A stretch of DNA of 64,000 bases from Sphingomonas sp. S-NIH.Pt15_0812 (GTDB lineage: Bacteria > Pseudomonadota > Alphaproteobacteria > Sphingomonadales > Sphingomonadaceae): NCBI RefSeq assembly GCF_003951315.1, contig NZ_QLJH01000006.1:62001-126000 (forward strand). Direction: 5' to 3'. A program made the translations under genes and the position numbers. Position 1 is the first letter of the stretch. Every line of letters begins with the position of its first letter. Positions 27,332-34,794 of the stretch are shown one piece after another. The notes beneath the pieces are model-generated. The model did no database searches and had not been told where the DNA came from. It was given only the letters and a program-made list of their open reading frames with translations.

Positions 27332-27979
27332 TCAGAACCGGAAGGCGGTGGGCTTGGCGAAGCCGGGCAGCACCACGCATTCGGCATCGACGAACGGCAT
27401 GACGCCCACGCCGCCCTCGGTCCGGCGACCGCTGGTCAGGCGGGTGACGTTCTTGTCGACGATGCCGGCGGCGATGCGGCCCTCGACCCGCAGCTGCGCG
27501 ACGAGCGCGGCGGGCAGTTCCTCGACCGAACCGTCGACCAGCAGCACGTCATAGGGCGCACCGGCCGCATGACCCTCGGCCATCGGCCCTTCGATCCAGG
27601 TGATGCCGGCCGCGCCGGGCAAGGCGGCGCGCGCGGTGGCGAGCAGTTCCGCGTCGCTCTCGACCGCCGTCACCGTCGCGCCCAGTTCGACCAGCACCGC
27701 CGCCGTATAGCCGGTGGCCGCGCCGATCAGCAGCACGCGGTCCTGGGGCAGGATCGCCGCCTCGGTCAGCAGCCGGCCGGTCGCCATCGGATTGTTGAGA
27801 TACCGCCCGCGCCCCAGCGGGATCGGCGTGTCGCGATAGGCGAGCGTGCGGGCCTCGGCCGGCACGAAGTCCTCGCGCGCCACGCTGGCCATCGCCGCCA
27901 CCACCCGAATATCGTCCACGCCCGTCGTGCGGAGCTGGCTCGCCACCATCGCATGACGCATCGCCGCCGTATCGGTCAT
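27332..27979 (-). CDS. pcm: Protein-L-isoaspartate O-methyltransferase family
   Basis: A 215-residue class I methyltransferase. I choose the ATG at 27979 (MTDTAAMRHAMVASQLRTTG); an ATG at 28009 with a GAAGGG-type site further upstream is a real alternative. AREDFVPAEARTLAYRDTPIPLG and YLNNPMATGRLL fit the Pcm N-domain, and VLLIGAATGYTAAVL is the SAM-binding loop (usually GtGsGY). The GxGxG variant here (GAATGY) is also seen in alphaproteobacterial paralogues that lie beside tolC. It may repair isoaspartyl residues, although activity of this subgroup is unproven. Confidence 0.82.
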   Translation of the reverse strand: MTDTAAMRHAMVASQLRTTGVDDIRVVAAMASVAREDFVPAEARTLAYRDTPIPLGRGRYLNNPMATGRLLTEAAILPQDRVLLIGAATGYTAAVLVELGATVTAVESDAELLATARAALPGAAGITWIEGPMAEGHAAGAPYDVLLVDGSVEELPAALVAQLRVEGRIAAGIVDKNVTRLTSGRRTEGGVGVMPFVDAECVVLPGFAKPTAFRF

Positions 27980-28171
27980 CCCCGTGCCCACCCCAATTTC
28001 GCTACCCATGATCATCCCTTCGCACAGGTGTCGTACCCATGCAATACACTTGTTGCGCTCGCTTTCTACCGCGCGCCGCTTTCGCCGCCAAGCGTTGAGA
28101 GGGGCGCGGCTTTTCAGGGGAACCCGGCCCGCTCGACGCGATCGACGCATGGAAAAATCGCGCATCGCCGG

Positions 28172-28200
28172 TTGACGCGGGCGAAAAACATGCCCATTGC
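28172..28200 (+). promoter_or_regulatory. Putative promoter of tRNA-Cys
   Basis: TTGACG (28172-28177) followed after 17 nt by CATTGC (28195-28200) is placed about 20 nt before the tRNA 5' end. The -35 box is good and the -10 box is weak, as is common in high-GC alphaproteobacteria. Assignment is based on position and spacing only. Confidence 0.4.
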
Positions 28201-28219
28201 CCCGCCTCCACCGCATCGA

Positions 28220-28293
28220 GGCGCGATGGCGGAGTGGTGACGCAGAGGACTGCAAATCCTTGCACCCGGGTTCGATTCCCGGTCGCGCCTCCA
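28220..28293 (+). tRNA. tRNA-Cys (anticodon GCA)
   Basis: A complete cloverleaf can be folded. The acceptor stem is GGCGCGA/TCGCGCC, the D-arm contains TGGCGGAGTGG, the anticodon loop is CTGCAAA with GCA at 28252-28254, and the T-arm is CCGGGTTCGATTCCCGG. The 3' CCA is encoded (28291-28293). It stands alone on the plus strand between pcm and galM. No integrase or repeated 3' end was seen next to it. Confidence 0.97.
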
Positions 28294-28349
28294 GATCATG
28301 CGAGAGCGGAACATGGCGTCGGGGACGCATGGTCCGCCGCATGGATCTC

Positions 28350-29456
28350 CTATCGCAATCGGGAACATCGCGGCATGGCAGCCCCATCCGTCCCGAACCG
28401 CCAGATCGTCGTCTGGCGATAGACCTGGCCCGGCCGCAGGATGGTGGTCGGAAAGCGCGGCTGGTTCGGCGAGTCGGAGACATGCTGCGACTCCAGCGCG
28501 ATCCCGTCGCCCGGCTGATAGACATGGCCGCCCGGCCCGGCATCCTGCCCATCGATATAGCCGCCGGTATAGACCTGCATCGACGGTTCGGTCGTCTCGA
28601 TCGTCAGCGTCCGCCCGGATACCGGATCGACCAGCCGTGCGACCTTCGCCAACCGCCCCGCCGGCTTGTCGAACAGCCATGCGTGGTTATAGCCGCGCGC
28701 CGTCACCGGCGGCCTGGGGTCGGCCAGCCCCTCACCGATCCGGCGCGGGCAGCGGAAGTCGAGCGCCGTCCCTGCCACCGGGGCCAGCGCACCGGTGGGG
28801 ATGCCGCCCGGATCGGTGACGATGGCGCGCGCGGCGGCGAGTTGCAGCCACTGACCGTAGACGGAGCCGCTCGCCTCCCCCGCCATGTTGAAATAGCTGT
28901 GGTTGGTGAGGTTGATCGCGGTCGCCGCGGTGGTGCGCGCGCGATAGTCGATATGCAACGCATTGTCGGCCGCCAGCCGATAGGTGACCGAGACGGTCAG
29001 CCGGCCAGGGAAGTTCTGGAATCCATCGGGACTGACCAGGGTGAAGGTCGCGGCACGGCCGTCACTGGTTCGCGACACCCGCCAGTCGACCGTGTCGAAG
29101 CCTTCGCGGCCGCCGCCGTGCAGCGCGTTGCGGCCGTCATTCGCGACCAGTGCCACCGTCTTCCCATCGATGGCAAAGCGCGCGTTCGCGACTCGCCCGG
29201 CATAGCGCCCGATGGTCGCGCCGAACCCGTTCTTCTTCACCTTGGTGCGATAATCGGTGGCTTGGGGATAGCCGAGGACGACATTGGCCATCCGGCCCTG
29301 CCGGTCGGGTGCCTCGATCGCCATGACGATCGCCCCCTGCCGCACCAGTCGGACGGTCATGCCGTTCGCGTTGCGGAGCGTGATGACGCCATCGCCGGGT
29401 GGCGCCGCTTGCGCCGCGCCGGAAACGGCGGCGGCCAGGATCAGGAGGTTGTTCAC
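28350..29456 (-). CDS. galM: Periplasmic aldose 1-epimerase (mutarotase)
   Basis: A 368-residue protein starting with GTG and carrying a signal peptide (MNNLLILAAAVSGAAQA). The GalM residues are present: NALHGGGREGFDTVDW (first His), INLTNHSYFNMAG (second His, catalytic), and TEPSMQVYTGGYIDG with the region just before ALESQHVSDSPNQP (Gln/Glu). It interconverts alpha and beta anomers of hexoses, here outside the cytoplasm. It lies 29 nt downstream of a TonB receptor and behind GH84, so it probably conditions the sugar those proteins supply. Confidence 0.92.
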   Translation of the reverse strand: MNNLLILAAAVSGAAQAAPPGDGVITLRNANGMTVRLVRQGAIVMAIEAPDRQGRMANVVLGYPQATDYRTKVKKNGFGATIGRYAGRVANARFAIDGKTVALVANDGRNALHGGGREGFDTVDWRVSRTSDGRAATFTLVSPDGFQNFPGRLTVSVTYRLAADNALHIDYRARTTAATAINLTNHSYFNMAGEASGSVYGQWLQLAAARAIVTDPGGIPTGALAPVAGTALDFRCPRRIGEGLADPRPPVTARGYNHAWLFDKPAGRLAKVARLVDPVSGRTLTIETTEPSMQVYTGGYIDGQDAGPGGHVYQPGDGIALESQHVSDSPNQPRFPTTILRPGQVYRQTTIWRFGTDGAAMPRCSRLR

Positions 29457-29485
29457 CGCCCGATCCTAGCGCGGTTTGCCGAGGA

Positions 29486-32400
29486 TCAGAAGTTGATCGT
29501 CGTGCCGATCGCGATGTTGCGACCCAGCGAGTCGTAGCGCTGGGGAATGGTGTTGCTGCGTGCCAGGCTGATATTGTACGAATCCGGCACGATCGGCGGG
29601 GTCTTGTCGAACAGGTTGTTCGCGATCAGGCGCAGCGAGAACTGCTTGGCGATGGCGAAGTTGAGCGCCAGGTCGAAATAGCTGGTCGGCGCGATGCGAT
29701 AGAAGCTGGTCCGCACCCGATCCGGCGTGCCGCCGATCGCCGCGTCGCCCGAATTGTCGGCATTGGTCAGGGAGCCGATATAGCGCCAGTTGAACGACGC
29801 GCTGAACCCCTTGTCCGCGGTCGTGTAGGTCGTGCGCAGACCATGGCTCCACTTCGGGATCAACTGGCCGCAGCCATTGCCGTAATAGCCCGCGCAGTTG
29901 CGCTGCGGCTGCACCGGCGAGTCCTGGCCGCCGATGAAGTCGGTGATCGAGCCGTTGAAGCCCAGGTCGATACGGCCCGCCGCCGCCAGGTCGAGCGCAT
30001 ATTGCGCCTGGAAGTCCCAGCCGCGCGCGATCGAGGTGTAGTAGTTGGTCGTGCCCTGGCGGATGAAGCCGGTCGTCGGGTTGGCGCTCGCGTTGGAATA
30101 GAGCGTGCCCGTGCCCGGATTGCGGACCAGGCCCTGGCAGAAGAACTGGTCGCCGTTCGAACGGAGGCAGCCATCGGTATAATAGCTGAAGTCGTTATAG
30201 CCGAGCGAGTTGTCGATCTTGATCCGGTAGCGGTCGACCGAGAAGATCAGGCCGCGCACGAAGCGGGGCTTCACCACCAGGCCATAGGTCTGGGTATAGG
30301 CCGTCTCCGGATCGGCGACGAAGCCGCCCGACCGGACGGTGCAACCGGTCGCCCCGGTGGTGCCGTCGCCCGGACAGATCAGCGACGGGCTGCCATAGAG
30401 CGAGTCCGCCAGTCCCGTGGCGCGGCACACGTCACGCGACGCGATCGGCGTGCCATAGGTCACGCCGCCATTGGGGTTGGTGGTGACGGTGGGAGCGCAG
30501 AAATCGTTGAACGTGCCGCTGCCGCCGCGCGCGAATTCGATGTTGGTGGCCTGGCGGATCTCGATCACGGTCGGCGCGCGCTGCGCCTTGTTGAACGAGG
30601 CGCGGAAGGTCAGGTCGGGGATCGGCGCGTAGATGCCCTCCGCCTTCCAGGTGTTGAACGACTTCGGATTGCTGCTGTACTTCGACACGCGATAGCCGCC
30701 ATTGGCCTGGAGCAGGTCGACGAACGGCTTGTGCTCGACCAGCGGCACCTGCACCTCGACGTTCGCTTCCCAGACATCCTGGCTCAGATCGATGTCGCTG
30801 CCGCCCAGCGCCGCGCGATACGCGCTGTCCGCGAAGGACTGGAGCGTGTCCTTGCGATATTCGGTGCCCAGCGCGATCGCCACGCCCTGCTCGGCGAACG
30901 GCGAGGTGATGCCGTACTTGCCCAAGTCGCCGCTGACGTTCGCCAGCACGTCATAGAGCGTGCCGCGCGTCGCCGAGGTGCCGGAGCCGAACAGATAGTT
31001 GATGAGCGCCGGGTCGGTGTTGCCGGCGCTGAACGCGTCGAAGGGGACGCAGGCCGGATCGCTCGTGGTCGCGCAGGTGGGCGCGGCGCGGGTGCCGCCG
31101 ACATTGATCGCGTTCTGCAACCGGCCGGGGATGCCGAAGCTCGGCGTATAATCCTGGCGGTTGCGCGCATAGACACCGCCGACATCATAGGTCCAGGCGT
31201 CACCCACCTTGCCCCGCACGCCGCCGGTCAGGCGGACGCCGGTGTTGAGATAGCGATCCGGCCGGTCCGAATTCTCGCCCAGGCGATAGCGCAGGTCGAT
31301 CGGCGCCAGCGCCGCCGTGCCCGCCGCCGCGCCGCAGATCGCGGTCGCCTGGCTCGCCGACAGGAAGGGGTTGTTGCAGTTGACCTGCACCGACCCGCCC
31401 GCGATCGTCGGATAATTGTTGTACGACTTGTCGCGGAACCAGATGCCCGAGCCATAGATCTCGGCTTCGGGCGCCAGCTTCAGCGTGACGAAGCCGCCGG
31501 CATTCACCCGCTCCGATGGCCGCTGATAGGCATAGCCGCTGAAATAGTTGGACGCATTGCCCGCCCCCGCGCCGAACGGCACGAAGTTGCGCGACCCGTC
31601 CGGGTTGTTGACATATTGCGCGCCCTGATTGGCCCCGCTCTGCGGCGTGATCAGGCCGCTGGTCGAGCTGCTCGGCGTCAGGCCGCAGGACAGCGGCCCG
31701 TTGCGCTGCAACTGGGTCAGGTAGCAGCCCGAATTGGAGCGGTCGGTCAGGCCGACTTCCTCGGTCTTGCGATAGTTGACGAAGCCGTTGACGCTGAGCG
31801 CGCCGTCGAACAGCTTCTTGCCGGCGGTCAGCGTGATGTCGGCGCGGCCACCGTCATTGGTCAGGCCGGTCTGGCTACCGAAGCCGGCGGCGCGCGCCAG
31901 CGGCGACACGATCGTGTCCTTGTTGTTGTGATTGTAGAAATTGTAATTGGCGTCGAGCTGAAGCCCTTCGAAATCCTTGCGGAGGACGAAGTTGACGACG
32001 CCCGCGATCGCGTCCGAGCCATACACGGACGATGCGCCGCCGGTCAGCACGTCGACCCGCTCTAGGAGCGAGGTCGGGATGATGCCCACGTCCTGGCCGT
32101 TCTGCGTGCCCAGCCGCTTGCCGTCGATCAGCACCAGCGTGCGCTCGAACCCCAGGCTGCGCAGCTTGATGCGCTGGCGACCGTCGGAGTCATTATAGGT
32201 CTGCTGGTTGTCAGGGGCGATCTGCGGCAGGCGGTTCAGCACGTCCTCGACATTGACCGCCGCCTGCGCCTGGATGTCCTGACGCGTCACCGAGGTGATC
32301 GGCGCGGCGGAAGTGACGTTGGGGCGGTTGATGCGCGTGCCCGTCACGACGATGTCGCCGCCGGGGCTGGCGGCCGGCTGGCCCGTGATCGCGGCGGACC

Positions 32401-32581
32401 GCTGCTCGGAGGCGACATCGGCCTGCGCGGCGGGATCGGCGGTGACGGACGGATCGGCCTGGACCGGTGCGGCAGCGGCGGAATCCTGCGTCGCGGGAAC
32501 CTCCTGCGCGACGGCCGGAACGGCAAGGACGCCCAGCGCGCCGAGCAGTGCAATCCGCGATACCGAGTGAACGAGCATCAT
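29486..32581 (-). CDS. TonB-dependent outer-membrane receptor (likely amino-sugar/glycan uptake)
   Basis: A 1031-residue receptor. The ATG at 32581 follows a GAGGGGAAC ribosome site and starts a signal peptide (MMLVHSVSRIALLGALGV..., cut after AVAQ). The TonB box region is DIVVTGTRINRP, the plug contains VEDVLNRLPQIAPD and RTLVLIDGKR, and the C-terminus ends in the aromatic strand IGTTINF. A Cys-rich pattern in extracellular loops (CYLTQL, CGLTPS, CNNPFL, CGAAAG) is seen. It sits between GH84 and galM on the same strand, so import of N-acetylglucosamine-containing oligosaccharides is the best guess. Confidence 0.92.
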   Translation of the reverse strand: MMLVHSVSRIALLGALGVLAVPAVAQEVPATQDSAAAAPVQADPSVTADPAAQADVASEQRSAAITGQPAASPGGDIVVTGTRINRPNVTSAAPITSVTRQDIQAQAAVNVEDVLNRLPQIAPDNQQTYNDSDGRQRIKLRSLGFERTLVLIDGKRLGTQNGQDVGIIPTSLLERVDVLTGGASSVYGSDAIAGVVNFVLRKDFEGLQLDANYNFYNHNNKDTIVSPLARAAGFGSQTGLTNDGGRADITLTAGKKLFDGALSVNGFVNYRKTEEVGLTDRSNSGCYLTQLQRNGPLSCGLTPSSSTSGLITPQSGANQGAQYVNNPDGSRNFVPFGAGAGNASNYFSGYAYQRPSERVNAGGFVTLKLAPEAEIYGSGIWFRDKSYNNYPTIAGGSVQVNCNNPFLSASQATAICGAAAGTAALAPIDLRYRLGENSDRPDRYLNTGVRLTGGVRGKVGDAWTYDVGGVYARNRQDYTPSFGIPGRLQNAINVGGTRAAPTCATTSDPACVPFDAFSAGNTDPALINYLFGSGTSATRGTLYDVLANVSGDLGKYGITSPFAEQGVAIALGTEYRKDTLQSFADSAYRAALGGSDIDLSQDVWEANVEVQVPLVEHKPFVDLLQANGGYRVSKYSSNPKSFNTWKAEGIYAPIPDLTFRASFNKAQRAPTVIEIRQATNIEFARGGSGTFNDFCAPTVTTNPNGGVTYGTPIASRDVCRATGLADSLYGSPSLICPGDGTTGATGCTVRSGGFVADPETAYTQTYGLVVKPRFVRGLIFSVDRYRIKIDNSLGYNDFSYYTDGCLRSNGDQFFCQGLVRNPGTGTLYSNASANPTTGFIRQGTTNYYTSIARGWDFQAQYALDLAAAGRIDLGFNGSITDFIGGQDSPVQPQRNCAGYYGNGCGQLIPKWSHGLRTTYTTADKGFSASFNWRYIGSLTNADNSGDAAIGGTPDRVRTSFYRIAPTSYFDLALNFAIAKQFSLRLIANNLFDKTPPIVPDSYNISLARSNTIPQRYDSLGRNIAIGTTINF

Positions 32582-32623
32582 GTTCCCCTCTAGACCCGGC
32601 ATGTCGATCCGCCGGTCAACCAA

Positions 32624-32641
32624 TAGGACCAATATGTCCTA
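32624..32641. promoter_or_regulatory. Inverted-repeat operator candidate upstream of the TonB receptor gene
   Basis: TAGGAC-CAATAT-GTCCTA is an exact 6+6 inverted repeat, 43 nt before the receptor ATG. The same TAGGACCAAT string occurs before the GH84 gene (34713-34722, minus strand). The half-site TTGGTCC resembles the TGGTC half-site of GntR-type NagR/DasR amino-sugar regulators, which is suggestive but not proof. Confidence 0.5.
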
Positions 32642-32749
32642 ATAGCTGACCGGGTTAATACCTAAGCTTTAGCGGTGCAACGGTTTTTGTTTCAGGTCTA
32701 TGAAATACCTCTTTCATACCAACTGGCATGAGGGGATGGTGCCCGACGG

Positions 32750-34690
32750 TCAGTTCGCTTGGGCGATCAGCCCCGGCGCGTCCGCGACGAAGCGGTCGAG
32801 CACCCCGTCGGCGATCTTGATCGGGCCGTCGAATCGAGTCGCACCGGGGATCGACTGGACGGCCGCCGCTTCCGCCGCCAGCCGCTTGGCCTCGGCGAAA
32901 TAGCGGGGTGCGGCGTCCTGGCCCTGCTCGGCCGCGGACAGTCCGGCTGCACTCAGCCGCAACGCCCGGCCCCAGAGCCGCATCGCGTCAAGCCAAGGCG
33001 CGGATTGCGCCGCGAAGGCGGGATCGGCGACCCCGGACCGGATGATGTCGGGCGCGTCCGCGAGTTCGTCCGCCGTGGTCGTCAGGCTGGCGAGCGCGGC
33101 CCCGCGCTCCGCCGCATCGCCGCGGGCCAGGGCGTCGCGCACCGCATCCAGTTCCGCCTTCAGCCGGGGAGCCTGTGGCTGCCACGGCTGGGTGCCGAAG
33201 GTCGGGGCCATATGCTGCGTGTCGAAGAAGCGAAGCAGGGCCTGCGTGGCCCGGTCGTCGTCACCCGCCAGTGCGCGAGCGGCCGCCAGCCAGGTGCGAT
33301 CCGGATCATAGCCGCGATCGTTCCAGGCAAAGGCGGCGACGCCCGTCACCGCGACCCGACTGGGGGCTTCCTGGTTCATCGGATTGGACAGGATGCCGCT
33401 CAACTCGCCCGACAGCCCCGCCTCGCGCCGGGCATAGGGAGCGAGCAGCAGCCGGCCGGTGGTCTGGGCATAGTCGTTGACGGGATAATTGTCCCACAAC
33501 AGCGTCTTGCGTCCGAATGCCTTGGCCGCCGCCTTGGCATCGGGGATGGAGATGGCGGGCGGCACGACATCGGTGCCCGTCCATTGCACGACGATGCGCG
33601 GGTTGAGATCGGACCGCAACGCCGCCTTGTAGGGCGTTTCCTTGGCGTCGTAATATTCGGTCGGCACCATGATGAGCGGTCGTGCCGACGGATCGCGCGC
33701 CAGCAGGCTGGCCTGCACCGCATTGAGGAAGCGCGACTGCGCCACGCCCGCCGCCTGGGCGCCCGGGGGACCGAATGCCGCCTTGTCCGCATCGCAATTC
33801 CACTTGGTATATTCGATGTCGTCGAGCGCGACATAGAAGCTGTGGACGCCGATCCCGCGCAACGCGTCGAACTTGCGCTGCAACGCCTGCACATCGGCCG
33901 GGCTGGAGAAGCAGACGGTCGGTCCCGGCGAGATCGCATAGACGAAGTCGACATGGTCGCCCCGCGCACGCGCGGCCAGCGTGCCGAGCTCGGCTAGCGT
34001 GGCGGCGGGGTAAGGGTCCCGCCACCGCGCGCGTGCATAAGGATCGTCCTTCGGGCTGTAGACATAGGTGTTCGCCTTCATCGTGGCGAGGAAGTCGAGG
34101 TGCCTGATCCGGTCGTCATGCGTCCATGGCTTGCCATAGAAGCCCTCGATCGTCCCCCGGATCGGCATCGCCGGATGGTCGCGGATGGTCAGCGCCGGGA
34201 TCGTGCCCGTCCGGGCCAGTTGGCGAAGGGTCTGGGCGGCATGGAACACCCCGTCCGCGTCATGCCCGGCCAGCGTGATCACCCCTGTCCCGCCGATCGC
34301 CTGGCTGGCGATCGCATAGCCCTCGGCATGACCGTCCGCCATGGCCTTGGCGCGGGCCAGCGCCTGGCGCACCACGGCACTGTTGTCGCGACCGAGCACG
34401 ATCGTGGCGCGGTCGGGGATCGCAGGCAGGCGCTTCGTCTCGGCGATGGCGGTCACGCCCGACGCCGTCAGGATCTGGCGGACCAGCGCCACGGTGCCGG
34501 GCTCGGTGCCCGGCGCGACGATCAGGGTCACGGACCGCCCCAGTGCGACCGCGCCGTGCCCCAGGTCGAGCGCGGCGGGTTCCGGGAACAGCGTTGGTCG
34601 CGCGACCATGTCCGCACCGGCCGGGGCGGAGAGCGACACGACGCTCGCCATGGAAAGGCCCAAGGCCTTCAATCTGCCGCCCTGTCGCAT
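32750..34690 (-). CDS. Secreted GH84 beta-N-acetylhexosaminidase
   Basis: A 646-residue enzyme with an N-terminal signal region (LKALGLSMASVVSLSAPAGA). The GH84 signature is strong: MPIRGTIEGFYGKPWTHDDR at the barrel start, KANTYVYSPKDDPYARARWR, and the catalytic Asp pair in FYVALDDIEYTKWN (residues 290-291). An alpha/beta domain like that of hexosaminidases precedes it, and a helical C-terminal domain follows. It removes beta-linked GlcNAc, from glycans or peptidoglycan fragments, outside the cytoplasm. GGGGAGG precedes the ATG. The next genes on the strand are a TonB receptor and galM. Confidence 0.93.
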   Translation of the reverse strand: MRQGGRLKALGLSMASVVSLSAPAGADMVARPTLFPEPAALDLGHGAVALGRSVTLIVAPGTEPGTVALVRQILTASGVTAIAETKRLPAIPDRATIVLGRDNSAVVRQALARAKAMADGHAEGYAIASQAIGGTGVITLAGHDADGVFHAAQTLRQLARTGTIPALTIRDHPAMPIRGTIEGFYGKPWTHDDRIRHLDFLATMKANTYVYSPKDDPYARARWRDPYPAATLAELGTLAARARGDHVDFVYAISPGPTVCFSSPADVQALQRKFDALRGIGVHSFYVALDDIEYTKWNCDADKAAFGPPGAQAAGVAQSRFLNAVQASLLARDPSARPLIMVPTEYYDAKETPYKAALRSDLNPRIVVQWTGTDVVPPAISIPDAKAAAKAFGRKTLLWDNYPVNDYAQTTGRLLLAPYARREAGLSGELSGILSNPMNQEAPSRVAVTGVAAFAWNDRGYDPDRTWLAAARALAGDDDRATQALLRFFDTQHMAPTFGTQPWQPQAPRLKAELDAVRDALARGDAAERGAALASLTTTADELADAPDIIRSGVADPAFAAQSAPWLDAMRLWGRALRLSAAGLSAAEQGQDAAPRYFAEAKRLAAEAAAVQSIPGATRFDGPIKIADGVLDRFVADAPGLIAQAN

Positions 34691-34704
34691 CGCTCGACCT
34701 CCCC

Positions 34705-34722
34705 GGTCCTTAATTGGTCCTA
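34705..34722. promoter_or_regulatory. Operator candidate upstream of GH84
   Basis: GGTCCT occurs twice (34705-34710 and 34716-34721) with TAATT between. On the gene's strand this reads TAGGACCAATTAAGGACC, sharing TAGGACCAAT with the site before the TonB receptor. It lies about 20 nt from the GH84 ATG and overlaps its leader. A common regulator for both genes is inferred. Confidence 0.45.
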
Positions 34723-34794
34723 TCGCACGGGGCTAATTCATTGGCGGAGGTATGACAAGCTTGCTGCCAGACCAGTCGGGGCGTCGGGAAGCCG

